Under the pieces are notes generated by a model, which was not told the origin of the DNA, did no database searches, and saw only the letters and a list, made by a program, of their open reading frames with translations. A program made the translations under genes and the position numbers. A stretch of DNA of 64,000 bases from an uncultured Aquimarina sp. GTDB lineage: Bacteria; Bacteroidota; Bacteroidia; Flavobacteriales; Flavobacteriaceae. The stretch covers positions 1-64,000 of the forward strand of contig CANMML010000006.1 of the NCBI GenBank assembly GCA_947499005.1. The letters are read 5' to 3'. Below, one piece after another: positions 16,975 to 26,974 of this stretch. Every line of letters begins with the position of its first letter. Position 1 is the stretch's first letter.

Positions 16975-17359
16975 CATTAAAATTTCTGGTATTATTTTAA
17001 TGCTACTTGCTTTAGTGCATGTCATATTTCCCAAATATTTCAATTGGGAAGAAGATCTAAAACCGCTTAGTTTAATCAATCGCCAAATGATGATTATCCA
17101 TACGTTTTTTATCGCATTGGCAGTCTTTTTAATGGGCTTATGCAGTTTTTTATATGCATTTGAATTCGTCACCGAATCCTTTGGGAAAATTATATCATTG
17201 GGTTTTGCCATTTTTTGGGCTTTTCGACTAGTTATACAGTTTGTTGGGTACTCTCCTCAATTATGGAAAGGAAAGCGGTTTGAGACTATTGTGCATGTCG
17301 TTTTTAGTGTCTTTTGGTGTTATTTGGTAGGTTTACATTTTTATAATTATTACATATAA
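16961..17359 (+). CDS. Small four-helix membrane protein
   Basis: 132 residues with four hydrophobic helices (about 5-25, 42-66, 72-93 and 105-125) and almost no soluble domain. The start overlaps the methyltransferase end by 14 bases. No family was recognised with certainty. Being the last member of the DoxX-like/DUF2071/methyltransferase operon, it probably acts with those membrane proteins. The 218-base gap that follows shows no gene. Confidence 0.6.
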   Translation: MIEINIKISGIILMLLALVHVIFPKYFNWEEDLKPLSLINRQMMIIHTFFIALAVFLMGLCSFLYAFEFVTESFGKIISLGFAIFWAFRLVIQFVGYSPQLWKGKRFETIVHVVFSVFWCYLVGLHFYNYYI

Positions 17360-17577
17360 ATCATATTAAACCATCTCTTCTGTATTTTAATTCGAAAGTA
17401 TTGTTAGAATCTTTTAGAAAAAGACCATTTTTTAACTTCAAACGTTATCTTTATTGCTTGTTTATTGGCACCGCCAAAGGGTATAATACTCGAAGGCTTG
17501 CCTTGAAATTAAAATTTTGTTTCATATAAATGCCTTGTGGGCTTCCCTGAGGTAGTTTACTTTAAAAATCATATCAA

Positions 17578-20500
17578 ATGCGAATTTTAGGCGGAATCGT
17601 ATCTGTATTAATACTATCGATTGTATCGGCAGTAGCACAGCAAAAAAATGACTGGGAAAATCCAGCAGTCATTGCAATCAATAAATTACCGGCACGCGCA
17701 ACCATGTATTCTTTCGCATCAGAAAAAGAAGCATTGGAAGCTGATCGAACAAAAAGTGATCGTGTGATCTCTTTAAATGGAGAATGGCAATTTAATTTCT
17801 CGCCAAGCATAGAAGCGTCACCTTCAAATTTTCTAGATAAGAAGTTTAAAGATTGGAAGCCGATTAAAGTTCCTATGAGTTGGGAGTTGCAAGGTTTTGG
17901 AGATCCCATTTATACAAATCAAATGCATTCTTGGGAGCATCAAGATTGGCCTAAAATTTCACCAGTAGATAATCCAACGGGGATCTATAAGAAAGATTTT
18001 GAAGTGCCAGCAACGTGGTCAGATAAAAAAGTGCGCATCCATTTTGGTGGAGTCACTTCTGCATTTTATATCTGGGTAAATGGTCAAAAAATAGGATATA
18101 GCCAGGGAAGTCGTACGCCTGCCGAATTTGATATTACACCATACATCCAGAAAGGAAAAAATACCGTTGTGCTAAAAGTATTTCGATGGAGCGATGGTTC
18201 TTATTTAGAAGCTCAGGATCATTGGGATTTATCAGGGATTCATCGCGATGTATTATTGTTGGCAGAACCAAAAGCCAATATTTCAGATTTTAAAATAGAA
18301 ACGGTTTTAGACGATCAATATAAAGATGCGACGCTAAAGATTAGCCCGTACATGCAATTGCCAAAAGAGTTGAATGCTAAAGATTATGTCATTACAGCTC
18401 AACTCTATGATCGTAAGACTATAGTGGCTTCTGAAAAAGTAGAAGCCGATGCTGTGGTAAACATACAGTATGGACAACGTTGGAATCCAAAATATGATGT
18501 GTTTAATATTGCAGTAAAGAATCCAAAAAAATGGTCTGCCGAGCAACCTAACTTATATACTCTAGTATTGTCTTTAAAAGATAAAAAAGGACAGTTGTTA
18601 GAAAGTAAATCTTGTAAAGTAGGGTTTAGAAGTTACGAAGAGAAAAAAGGAGTATTCTTGGTCAATGGAAAACCGGTAAAATTATATGGAGTTAACCGTC
18701 ATGATCATAGTGCGAAGACTGGTAAAGCGGTAAGTTATGAGGATATGAAGCGAGACGTGATGTTGATGAAGCAATATAATTTCAACGCAGTACGTACGAG
18801 CCATTATCCTAATAATCCAGAGTTTTATGACTTATGTGACCAGTATGGAATTTACGTAATGGATGAAGCCAATGTAGAAACTCACGGAACACGTGGTTTC
18901 GGAGGAGAATTAGCGAATAATCCTATTTGGGCAAATTCATTTTTAGATCGAGCAATACGCATGTATCAACGAGATAAAAACCATCCATCTATTTTTTCAT
19001 GGTCTTTAGGGAATGAATCGGGCTGTGGGTCAAACCATACAGCGATGGCGGGATATTTAAAGTGGAATGATCCCGAGCGCTTAATTCATTATGAAGGAGC
19101 AGAGTCTTATGGAGGAAAATTATCGCCACAATCTAAAAATACTCCACAGGATCCTTTCGATTTTACTGATATGATCTCACGCATGTATCCAACGCCCGAA
19201 GAGTTTAAGGAAATGGATGAAACGCAATTAGGAGAGAAGATGGTAATCTCTTGCGAGTATACGCATGCTATGGGGAATTCTAATGGAGGTCTAAAATTAT
19301 TTTGGGATATAGCACATTCTCACCCTCGTATTGCTGGTGCTTTTATTTGGGATTGGATGGATCAAGGTATTGAAGTAACCACAGATGAAGGTTGTACGCA
19401 ATATGCTTATGGAGGTTATTTTAGAGAAAAAGGGTATACCAACCATAACTTTTGTCTTAATGGAGTCGTTAATCCCGACCAAACTCCAAAGCCAGCAATG
19501 GATGAATGTAAGTATGTGTTTCAGCCTTTTGAATTTTCAAAATTAGATTACAAGCAACAGACATTTTACATTAAAAATAGACAGGCTTTTACGTCATCGG
19601 ATGCATATGATTTTTCTTATGAAATTTTAGAGAATGGATTTAAGATTAAAGAAGATGTTTTAAAGGTACCAAGTATTGCACCTGCAAGTTTAAGTGTCGT
19701 TTCTTTTCCTGCATTTAAGAAAAAAGAAGGCAAAGAATATATGTTAAATGTATATGCAAAAAGCAAGAAAGATACCGAATGGTTAAAAGCGGGAAGCGTT
19801 ATTGCTTCGGAACAGTTTGTATACCCATTTAACAAGATAAGTGATTTTGTAAATACAGCTAAGCTAGCTAGTGATACATCAAATACAGACTCTTTTGAAT
19901 TTGATGCAAAGACAGGATATCTTAAAGGGATTCAGTATAAAGGAGAGCAGCTTTTATTAGCTCCGTTAAAACCTGTTTTTTGGAGGGCTGTTACGGATAA
20001 TGATAGGGCAATAATCCAAGGGAATAAAGAAATCAATTTTTGGAAAGAAGCTACCGAAAACCAAAAGCTAATTTCTTTTAATACGACAAGGGAGGCAAGC
20101 GGTCAAAAATACAGAGCTAAATACCAATTGGGGGATAAAGAAGTGTTTATTACTTTAGAATATACATTGAAAACCGAAGGAGAATTATTAGTAGAAGCGA
20201 AATTTGAGTGCAATGAGAAATTGCCGAATATTCCACGCATTGGCTTGCAAACTCAAATTAAAGACGATTTCATTTCGGTAAACTGGTATGGAAAAGGGCC
20301 TCATGAAAATTATGTAGATCGTAATGAAGGTGCTTTTGTAGGAAATCACAAAAAAGAGCTGAAAGGATTTAGTAAGTCTTACATCTATCCACAAGCCTAT
20401 GCCAATCGTTCGGAGGTGCGTTATGCTAATTTCAATAGTAATAACTCGACCTTATCTGTAGAATCAATTAAAGATAATTTTGAATTTAGTGTATACCCAT

Positions 20501-20694
20501 ATGATATGATGGCGCTAGACAATGCTGGCTATTTATGTGAATTGGAAAAGCTAAAAGGATATACGTTGAATATAGATTTTAAGCAGCAAGGAGTAGCGGG
20601 TTACAATTCTTGGACTTGGAAAGCAGCTCCAAGACCAGAGCATAGTATCCCTGCGAAGGATTATAGTTTTGCATTTCGATTTGTGTTGAGGTAA
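17578..20694 (+). CDS. LacZ-type GH2 beta-galactosidase, secreted
   Basis: 1038 residues, full LacZ length, with signal peptide MRILGGIVSVLILSIVSAVAQ. Five-domain layout: sugar-binding domain (about 60-230), Ig domain (235-350), TIM barrel (355-650), Ig-like domain and a C-terminal Bgal_small_N supersandwich (about 765-1036). The acid/base is E480 in WSLGNESG and the nucleophile is E560 in ISCEYTHAMGNS, both in perfect LacZ context. In a galactan degrader it should remove terminal beta-galactose from oligosaccharides in the periplasm. It lies 4.6 kb beyond the main cluster and has no close partner; no LacI-type dyad was recognised upstream. Confidence 0.92.
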   Translation: MRILGGIVSVLILSIVSAVAQQKNDWENPAVIAINKLPARATMYSFASEKEALEADRTKSDRVISLNGEWQFNFSPSIEASPSNFLDKKFKDWKPIKVPMSWELQGFGDPIYTNQMHSWEHQDWPKISPVDNPTGIYKKDFEVPATWSDKKVRIHFGGVTSAFYIWVNGQKIGYSQGSRTPAEFDITPYIQKGKNTVVLKVFRWSDGSYLEAQDHWDLSGIHRDVLLLAEPKANISDFKIETVLDDQYKDATLKISPYMQLPKELNAKDYVITAQLYDRKTIVASEKVEADAVVNIQYGQRWNPKYDVFNIAVKNPKKWSAEQPNLYTLVLSLKDKKGQLLESKSCKVGFRSYEEKKGVFLVNGKPVKLYGVNRHDHSAKTGKAVSYEDMKRDVMLMKQYNFNAVRTSHYPNNPEFYDLCDQYGIYVMDEANVETHGTRGFGGELANNPIWANSFLDRAIRMYQRDKNHPSIFSWSLGNESGCGSNHTAMAGYLKWNDPERLIHYEGAESYGGKLSPQSKNTPQDPFDFTDMISRMYPTPEEFKEMDETQLGEKMVISCEYTHAMGNSNGGLKLFWDIAHSHPRIAGAFIWDWMDQGIEVTTDEGCTQYAYGGYFREKGYTNHNFCLNGVVNPDQTPKPAMDECKYVFQPFEFSKLDYKQQTFYIKNRQAFTSSDAYDFSYEILENGFKIKEDVLKVPSIAPASLSVVSFPAFKKKEGKEYMLNVYAKSKKDTEWLKAGSVIASEQFVYPFNKISDFVNTAKLASDTSNTDSFEFDAKTGYLKGIQYKGEQLLLAPLKPVFWRAVTDNDRAIIQGNKEINFWKEATENQKLISFNTTREASGQKYRAKYQLGDKEVFITLEYTLKTEGELLVEAKFECNEKLPNIPRIGLQTQIKDDFISVNWYGKGPHENYVDRNEGAFVGNHKKELKGFSKSYIYPQAYANRSEVRYANFNSNNSTLSVESIKDNFEFSVYPYDMMALDNAGYLCELEKLKGYTLNIDFKQQGVAGYNSWTWKAAPRPEHSIPAKDYSFAFRFVLR

Positions 20695-20716
20695 GTTGTT
20701 GTTTTTGATCTATATT

Positions 20717-21427
20717 ATGATGAACAAACTAATAATATCATTACTGTTTATACTCTATAGTGGGCAAATAAGATCTCAAGATTCAGTACCTGAGTGTAAT
20801 ACAGATCAGCCTTATAAATCGGTCGTCAATGAAATGAATATTGATATAAAAGAAGTTGATAGTACATGGTATGTAAGCAATAAAGATAGATTTAGTGCTA
20901 AAGGGTTTTATAAATTTAAGAGGTTGAAAAATAGTGATTCAATCGAACAAGTTCTTGTTAAAAAACACCCTAAAATTTTCAATAAAAATGGTTCTAAATT
21001 TATTTTCAAAAACTATAAAGGTGATGATATTGTCGTAGAGAATAAAAATTCAAAAGAGGACTTTAAACTTTTTTTGAGCTATCAGATAATAGGCATTTTT
21101 AATAATCATGTAATTATTAATGAATTGGGATACGAATCTTGGAATTCTGTTATGGTTAATTTAAATGATGGTACTGCTTATAGCCTTGCAGATGAACCCA
21201 TTTTTATAAAGCCTAATTTGATTTATGCTCACACTCCTTATTATGGGGATTTTGATATAACAATCATAGATTTAGATAAAAAAACAGATCTTTCGATGTC
21301 TTTTTTTAATACAGATGGTATTGATGTATTACATAAGGGGTATCATGAGTCAGGAAGTATATTGTTGAAGTTAAATACTAGATGCAAGGAGATTCGAAAA
21401 GATAAATACTTATTGATAAAAATATAG
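20717..21427 (+). CDS. Secreted protein of unknown function
   Basis: About 236 residues from ATG 20717; a TTG 21 bases earlier is an alternative. The N-terminus MMNKLIISLLFILYSGQIRSQ is a signal peptide. The rest is beta-rich and hydrophilic with no recognised motif. It begins 23 bases after the GH2 stop, so it may be read through from that gene, but nothing in it suggests carbohydrate binding. Codon use is more AT-rich than that of the GH2 gene. It is followed by another secreted unknown. Confidence 0.6.
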   Translation: MMNKLIISLLFILYSGQIRSQDSVPECNTDQPYKSVVNEMNIDIKEVDSTWYVSNKDRFSAKGFYKFKRLKNSDSIEQVLVKKHPKIFNKNGSKFIFKNYKGDDIVVENKNSKEDFKLFLSYQIIGIFNNHVIINELGYESWNSVMVNLNDGTAYSLADEPIFIKPNLIYAHTPYYGDFDITIIDLDKKTDLSMSFFNTDGIDVLHKGYHESGSILLKLNTRCKEIRKDKYLLIKI

Positions 21428-21494
21428 TTTAGTTTAAGAGAGTTTATAAAGGAAGTCTCTTTTTGTAAATTCATTAAACATATTTGCAGTCAAA

Positions 21495-22187
21495 ATGAAT
21501 AATTTAATTAGACACTTTTTTTTATTAACCTCAATATTATGCTTTGCTATATCTTCATGTAAGCCTAAAACAGTTAGTTCTTCAAAATCTAAAACAATAC
21601 AGGCTGATGATTCAGAATCATTTGAACTAATTAAATTATGGCAAAACAATAATAATAGTATTCACTATGATCTAAAGGAAATTGATGGGATACATGAGAT
21701 AGGCTTTTACAGCCAAAACAATGATGTATTATTATCATTAGAACATGATGAAGGAGGTTCTTTTACAGAACCTTTTGTTGTTAATAAAGAAGGACAGAGT
21801 TTTATAGTTTTCTTCACTATTTGGAACGGAAGTGGTAATTTAAGTGAAAAGCATATATACCATATAAATTCAGATAAACTGTCATTAAATAAATTGAAAA
21901 TTATTTCTCCTAATGATAAGCTTGAGTCTCTAAAAATTAAATCTAATATTTCTGATAAGCTAGCTTTTAAAAAAGGAGAATTCTATAAAAATTTTGGTTA
22001 CGATAAATCCTGTTTCGATGATAAAGGTAATCTTGAGTTTTCTCTAACCATTTTTAATGAATCAAAACCAGAATTAAATAATGGATTAGAAGGATTCAAA
22101 CTATTAAAAGGACATTATAATATATACTTCGAAGATGGTCAATATATTTTCGGAGCTAAAAAACTTAGGTTTGTTGATGTTAATTGA
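21495..22187 (+). CDS. Lipoprotein of unknown function
   Basis: 230 residues. MNNLIRHFFLLTSILCFAISSC gives an SPII lipobox with Cys22. The mature part is beta-rich with charged loops. It shares general character with the preceding protein (short, secreted, Lys/Asn-rich) but no clear sequence identity. No family was recognised. The two genes may be a co-transferred pair. Confidence 0.6.
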   Translation: MNNLIRHFFLLTSILCFAISSCKPKTVSSSKSKTIQADDSESFELIKLWQNNNNSIHYDLKEIDGIHEIGFYSQNNDVLLSLEHDEGGSFTEPFVVNKEGQSFIVFFTIWNGSGNLSEKHIYHINSDKLSLNKLKIISPNDKLESLKIKSNISDKLAFKKGEFYKNFGYDKSCFDDKGNLEFSLTIFNESKPELNNGLEGFKLLKGHYNIYFEDGQYIFGAKKLRFVDVN

Positions 22188-22329
22188 GTGGTAGGTTTGA
22201 AGAGATAGCGTAAATGATTTACTAGAAAAAGTGAATTTAGAATAAAGAAGTCAAAACCAACCCCAAAAGAAAAAGATTCTAGAGTATTTCATTTCACTTT
22301 TTTATGAAGAAATCACATCTTTTTTCGGA

Positions 22330-22401
22330 GTCATGCTGATGGATATCAGCATCTCACTAGCTTTTTCTTACTATGGGATGCTGAAATAAATTCAGCATGA
22401 C
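22330..22401. repeat. Cruciform-type repeat (GTCATGCTGA ... TCAGCATGAC)
   Basis: In the gene-free stretch 22188-22586, GTCATGCTGA (22330-22339) pairs with TCAGCATGAC (22392-22401). Inside, ATCAGCAT and ATGCTGA form a second pair. The sequence is the same family as the element at 3677-3722, here as a complete inverted pair. The rest of the gap shows nothing recognisable. Confidence 0.65.
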
Positions 22402-22586
22402 GAAATTTCAAAGAAATTCCTTTAATAAAAGTAGTTTTATTTTAAATGAAATTACCCAGAAGAAGACTACCATTAACAAAGCAGGCATTGTTAAAATCAT
22501 AGATGTTTTTGAGATTTAGTCCATTCGATCGCTAAATATGTAGTTACTTTGCAGCATTAGTATAAAAAGAGAGTGTTTGCAATTTC

Positions 22587-22862
22587 ATGGATAACAGCCA
22601 GGAACCTAAAAAAGAACAAAACAACAACCCTTTACATGGGGTAAAATTAATTGATATACTAGAGCATTTAGTCGGTGTTTTAGGATGGGAAGCGTTAGCC
22701 CTAGAAGTCAATATCAATTGTTTTAAAAAAGATCCTTCCGTTAAGTCGAGTCTAAAGTTTTTAAGGAAAACGCCTTGGGCAAGAACCAAAGTCGAACACC
22801 TTTATTTAAAAACACTTTCAAAAAAAGCAGCCACAAAAACATTTCGTAAGGCAAGTTCTTGA
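22587..22862 (+). CDS. VF530/DUF2132 family protein
   Basis: 91 residues. The whole family signature is visible: [17 protein letters not shown] near residue 12, [34 protein letters not shown], then KVEHLYL. VF530 proteins are small and helical and were proposed to bind DNA; the actual role is not established. It stands alone before the DEAD-box helicase gene on the same strand, with a 131-base gap. Confidence 0.88.
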   Translation: MDNSQEPKKEQNNNPLHGVKLIDILEHLVGVLGWEALALEVNINCFKKDPSVKSSLKFLRKTPWARTKVEHLYLKTLSKKAATKTFRKASS

Positions 22863-22993
22863 ATGATTCTTGACTTATTGCGATAACATTAAAATTGCGA
22901 AATAGCATACAAAGTTTGACTTTGAATACAATACTACCTCAGGTTTGTCTTCTCAATAAAAGAGTCATCTATTAGAACCAAAAATTGAGAACC

Positions 22994-24304
22994 ATGACAT
23001 TTGAAGATTTACAATTAGTTTCTCCGATATTAAAAGCCTTAAAGGATAAAAAGTACACAGAGCCTACGGCAATTCAAGAAAAATCGATTCCTATTATTCT
23101 TAATGGAGATGATATTTTAGGGAGTGCGCAAACAGGGACAGGGAAAACAGCAGCTTTTGCGATTCCGATTATTCAGCATTTAATTGAAAGAGATATTCCT
23201 TCGGGAGGGAAACGAAAGATTTCTACACTAGTCATCACTCCAACCCGAGAGTTAGCAATTCAGATTGCAGAAAATTTCACAGATTATTCGAAATATACAG
23301 ATATTAAAAACACCGTTATTTTCGGTGGAGTTAACCAAGGATCACAAGTAAGTGCTTTAAAAAAAGGCGTAGATATTGTTATTGCAACACCAGGCCGTTT
23401 ACTCGATTTAATTAGCCAAGGATATATTTCTTTAAAAGAGATTAAATATTTTATTCTTGATGAAGCAGATCGTATGCTAAACATGGGGTTTATAAACGAT
23501 ATTAAGAAAGTCATCGCGATGTTACCTAGACAACGTCAATCCTTGTTTTTCTCGGCGACTATGCCGCAGAATATTTTGAAGCTTTCTAATGAGATTTTAG
23601 TAAGCCCTAAAAAAGTGACTGTAAACCCAGTTTCATCTACAGCGCAGACCATTCAACAATATTTATATACGACCAACAAATCGAGTAAAAAAGAATTGTT
23701 GTTTCATATTTTAAAAGCACAAGAAATCACACAAGCATTGGTGTTTTCAAGAACAAAGCACGGTGCAGATCGTATTGTTCGAAATTTGAAAAGCCAACGT
23801 ATTGAGAGTGCGGCGATACACGGAGATAAATCTCAAAATCAACGACAAAGAGCGCTTACACAATTCAAAGAAAATAAAGTACGTGTATTAGTAGCCACTG
23901 ACATTGCAGCCAGAGGGATCGATATCGATAAGCTGCGTTATGTGGTTAATTACGATATCCCGAATGAGCCAGAGACTTATGTGCATCGTATTGGGCGTTG
24001 TGGACGTGCAGGAGAAGATGGGATTGCGATTTCTATCTGCGAGCCAGAAGAAAATGAATACCTAAGAGATATCGAGAAGACGATAAATAAAAAGATCGCT
24101 GTGGTAACTGACAATCCATTTCCACAAACCGATAAGCCGATGTCTGCTGCCGAAAAGAAAGCAGCCGAAAAGGAAAAGCAAAAGCGTAAGCAAGAGTTTT
24201 TTGCAAATAGAAAAAAGGCGCGTAATGGGCAAGGAGGAGATTCTAAAAGAGATCAAAAAGGAGGCGCAAAAGGGAATTCAAATAACCGACGTCGACGAAA
24301 TTAA
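22994..24304 (+). CDS. DEAD-box ATP-dependent RNA helicase (RhlE-like)
   Basis: About 436 residues from ATG 22994 (MTFEDLQLV); a TTG three codons earlier is less likely. Motifs in order: Q motif PTAIQEKSIP, Walker A AQTGTGKT, PTRELA, GG, TPGR, DEAD, SAT, then helicase C domain with ATDIAARGID and HRIGRCGRAG. The tail after residue 385 is very basic and Gly/Asn/Arg-rich, typical of RNA-binding tails of RhlE-type helicases that act in ribosome assembly or mRNA turnover. It is a single gene. Confidence 0.95.
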   Translation: MTFEDLQLVSPILKALKDKKYTEPTAIQEKSIPIILNGDDILGSAQTGTGKTAAFAIPIIQHLIERDIPSGGKRKISTLVITPTRELAIQIAENFTDYSKYTDIKNTVIFGGVNQGSQVSALKKGVDIVIATPGRLLDLISQGYISLKEIKYFILDEADRMLNMGFINDIKKVIAMLPRQRQSLFFSATMPQNILKLSNEILVSPKKVTVNPVSSTAQTIQQYLYTTNKSSKKELLFHILKAQEITQALVFSRTKHGADRIVRNLKSQRIESAAIHGDKSQNQRQRALTQFKENKVRVLVATDIAARGIDIDKLRYVVNYDIPNEPETYVHRIGRCGRAGEDGIAISICEPEENEYLRDIEKTINKKIAVVTDNPFPQTDKPMSAAEKKAAEKEKQKRKQEFFANRKKARNGQGGDSKRDQKGGAKGNSNNRRRRN

Positions 24305-24548
24305 AAAAACCTCTTAAACTTTCTTAAAAACGAGGTCAAGAACACATCCTGAAGTATCTTTGTGAAAACTTAATATGAATTTTGAATGAGGGATTTGTGT
24401 TAAGAATTTGAATTATTTTTTCGCTAGTCTAAGGCAAAAAATTAAAGAATAGCATTAGCTATTGTTTCATTTTTTAACGAAAGAATAGTAGAAAAAGAAA
24501 CAAATTATACGCGAAAGCTTTATTTGAAAATCATATTTCTCTTAGTGT

Positions 24549-25859
24549 ATGGAAAACCTAGATGCAGCAAGGCTTCAAATGGCATTTACACTCATCTTTC
24601 ACATCGTGTTTGCCTGTGTAGGTATGGTAATGCCTTTTTTTATGATTACGTCACATTATAAATGGTTAAAAACACGAAAGAAGATATACCTTACACTTAC
24701 AAAATCTTGGCAAAAAGGAGTGGCTATTTTCTTTGTAACAGGTGCTGTTTCGGGGACTGCTTTATCTTTTGAATTAGGCTTGTTATGGCCCGAATTTATG
24801 AAACATGCTGGGCCTATTATAGGGATGCCATTTTCTTTAGAAGGAGCTGCCTTTTTTGTAGAAGCCATCGCTTTAGGATTCTATTTATATGGGTGGAATA
24901 AAATACCCGAAAAATTTCATTGGATTACAGGAGTCATTGTAGGAATCTCGGGAGTGCTTTCAGGAATATTAGTGGTAGCAGCCAATGGCTGGATGAATGC
25001 TCCTAGTGGGTTCGATTATGTAGATGGTGTATTTTCAAATATAGATCCTGTAAAAGCCATGCTTAATAAAGCTTGGTTTACACAAGCACTTCACATGACG
25101 CTAGCAGCTTTTGCTTCGACAGGTTTTGCCGTAGCAGGGATACATGCATACCAAATATTAAGAGGTAGGCAAATGGACGTGCATCAGGCTGCATTTAAAA
25201 TAGCGATTAGTTTTGGCGCAATAGCAGCATTATTGCAACCATTAAGTGGAGATTTGTCGGCCAAAGATATTGCAGAGCGTCAGCCCGTAAAATTAGCCGC
25301 AATGGAGGCGCATTACAATACAGAAAAAGGAGCACCTTTATATATTGGAGGCATTGTAAATAATGAAACCCAAGAAGTGAAATATAAAGTTGAAATACCT
25401 AAAGCACTTTCCTTTTTGGCTTTTGGTGATTTTGATGCTGAGGTAAAAGGATTAAATGATTTTCCTGAAGATGAAAGACCCAATGTGGCTATCGTGCACT
25501 ATGCATTTCAAGTGATGGTAAGTCTTGGAGGAATTATGGCAATGGCATCGATAGTATTCTTTTTAGCTTATTTTAAAAAACAATCCTGGTGGCAAAAGAA
25601 TTGGTTTTGGTGGGGTTTTACGCTACTAGCGCCTGTGGGTTATATTGCTTTGGAAGCAGGTTGGATCGTCACCGAAGTAGGGCGTCAACCATGGATTATT
25701 CATGGCATTATGAGGACAAAAGACGCTGTAACTCCAGTTCCTGGGATTGTGGTAAGTTTTTATATGTATGTAGTGCTTTATGTACTTTTAACGGTTGCGG
25801 TAGCTTGGCTAATGAACCGTCAAATTAAAGCATTGAATCAATCTCAATTAATGGCCTAA
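24549..25859 (+). CDS. cydA: Cytochrome bd oxidase subunit I
   Basis: 436 residues with about nine transmembrane helices. H18 in TLIFHIVFACVG is the high-spin heme ligand position. ALHMTLAAFASTGFAVAG carries the second heme His. GRQPWIIHG is the conserved CydA motif. The Q-loop is short compared with the E. coli long form. Subunit I oxidises quinol and carries the hemes. TATCTTTG at 24355-24362 could be the -7 box, giving a leader of about 180 bases, perhaps a place of redox control. cydB follows with overlapping TAATG. Confidence 0.95.
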   Translation: MENLDAARLQMAFTLIFHIVFACVGMVMPFFMITSHYKWLKTRKKIYLTLTKSWQKGVAIFFVTGAVSGTALSFELGLLWPEFMKHAGPIIGMPFSLEGAAFFVEAIALGFYLYGWNKIPEKFHWITGVIVGISGVLSGILVVAANGWMNAPSGFDYVDGVFSNIDPVKAMLNKAWFTQALHMTLAAFASTGFAVAGIHAYQILRGRQMDVHQAAFKIAISFGAIAALLQPLSGDLSAKDIAERQPVKLAAMEAHYNTEKGAPLYIGGIVNNETQEVKYKVEIPKALSFLAFGDFDAEVKGLNDFPEDERPNVAIVHYAFQVMVSLGGIMAMASIVFFLAYFKKQSWWQKNWFWWGFTLLAPVGYIALEAGWIVTEVGRQPWIIHGIMRTKDAVTPVPGIVVSFYMYVVLYVLLTVAVAWLMNRQIKALNQSQLMA

Positions 25860-26872
25860 TGATCTATGTAGTTTTATTTTTTTTGATTTTTTCGGTTTTG
25901 TTATATGTACTATTAGCAGGAGCCGATTTTGGAGCTGGAGTATTAGAGTTGTTTTCATCGAAAGAAAACCAGGCCGTTACCAAGAAAACCTTATACCGTG
26001 TTATGGGACCCGTTTGGGAAGCGAACCATATCTGGATTATCATCACCATAGTAATTCTTTGGGTAGCATTCCCTGTATTTTATAATGTATTGGTGGTCTC
26101 GCTTCATATTCCCATTACACTCATGTTATTAGGCATCACATTGCGTGGTGTAGCCTTTGTATTTCGTCATTACGATGCATTTATCGATAAATCGCAGATT
26201 GTTTATGATTGGATGTTTCGAGTATCTAGCTTAGTAACTCCTATTTTTATAGGGATGGTTTTCGGCGCTTTATTAAGTAGCCAAATTGTAATTAATCAAG
26301 AATCTAATTCATTTTACGAATTGTACATACAAGGATGGTTCAATGTTTTTTCGATTTTAATAGGCTGTTTTTTTACAGCTTTGTGTACTTTTTTAGCAGC
26401 CATATTATTGATTGGAGAATCGGAACAAGAACACCGAAAAGTATACGTTAAAAAAGCGCGTTTTGCTACAATCGTAGTAGTGGTTTTAGGTTTTCTATGT
26501 TTGTTATATGGCTATGTAACAGGGGTTGAATTTGTATCCGTTTTCTTAGAAAGCAAATGGACATTGGCGATAGTAACCATTTCAGGTTTTTTGTTATTTC
26601 CTTTGTGGCAAAGTATCAAGAAGCAGCGTCGAATTTACAGCCGACTATTTGCAGGATTACAAGTCATTTGTATTCTATCAGCAGCTTTTATTCCTGTTTT
26701 TCCAGAATTAATCTTCACCCAAAGTCACAACATTAATTTATTAGAAAATATAGCACCCGAAAGTACGATTAGCGTTTTGGGAACTACTTTAATTATTGGA
26801 GGAGTAGTTATTCTGCCAGGGTTATTTCACTTATTGAAATCCTTTAAAATGATCAAGATTTTAGAAAGGTAG
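25859..26872 (+). CDS. cydB: Cytochrome bd oxidase subunit II
   Basis: 337 residues with about eight transmembrane helices. The family start YVLLAGADFGAGVLEL, the GPVWEANHIWIIITIVI segment and RGVAFVFRHYD are all present. It stabilises the heme-bearing subunit I in the inner membrane. The ATG overlaps the cydA stop by one base, so translation is coupled. No cydX-like or cydDC gene follows. Confidence 0.95.
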   Translation: MIYVVLFFLIFSVLLYVLLAGADFGAGVLELFSSKENQAVTKKTLYRVMGPVWEANHIWIIITIVILWVAFPVFYNVLVVSLHIPITLMLLGITLRGVAFVFRHYDAFIDKSQIVYDWMFRVSSLVTPIFIGMVFGALLSSQIVINQESNSFYELYIQGWFNVFSILIGCFFTALCTFLAAILLIGESEQEHRKVYVKKARFATIVVVVLGFLCLLYGYVTGVEFVSVFLESKWTLAIVTISGFLLFPLWQSIKKQRRIYSRLFAGLQVICILSAAFIPVFPELIFTQSHNINLLENIAPESTISVLGTTLIIGGVVILPGLFHLLKSFKMIKILER

Positions 26873-26916
26873 TGATTTAATGCTACTGAGATCATTATTC
26901 TTAAATTTGCGGAATA

Positions 26917-26939
26917 GCTTCGACTGCGCTCAGCCCGAC
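26917..26939. repeat. Dispersed GCTGAGCGCAGTCGAAG repeat, minus orientation
   Basis: The segment GCTTCGACTGCGCTCAGCCC is the reverse complement of copies at 32828, 32921 and 34207. It is GC-richer than its surroundings and lies in the short gap between cydB and the E1-like gene. Confidence 0.7.
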
Positions 26940-26974
26940 AGTATATAGAGTGTATCGAGTAATATTTGAGTACT

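Noticed and set aside
17574..17909. 111-residue minus-strand frame over the start of the LacZ-type gene
   Set aside because: It lies opposite the signal peptide and first domain of a clear GH2 enzyme.
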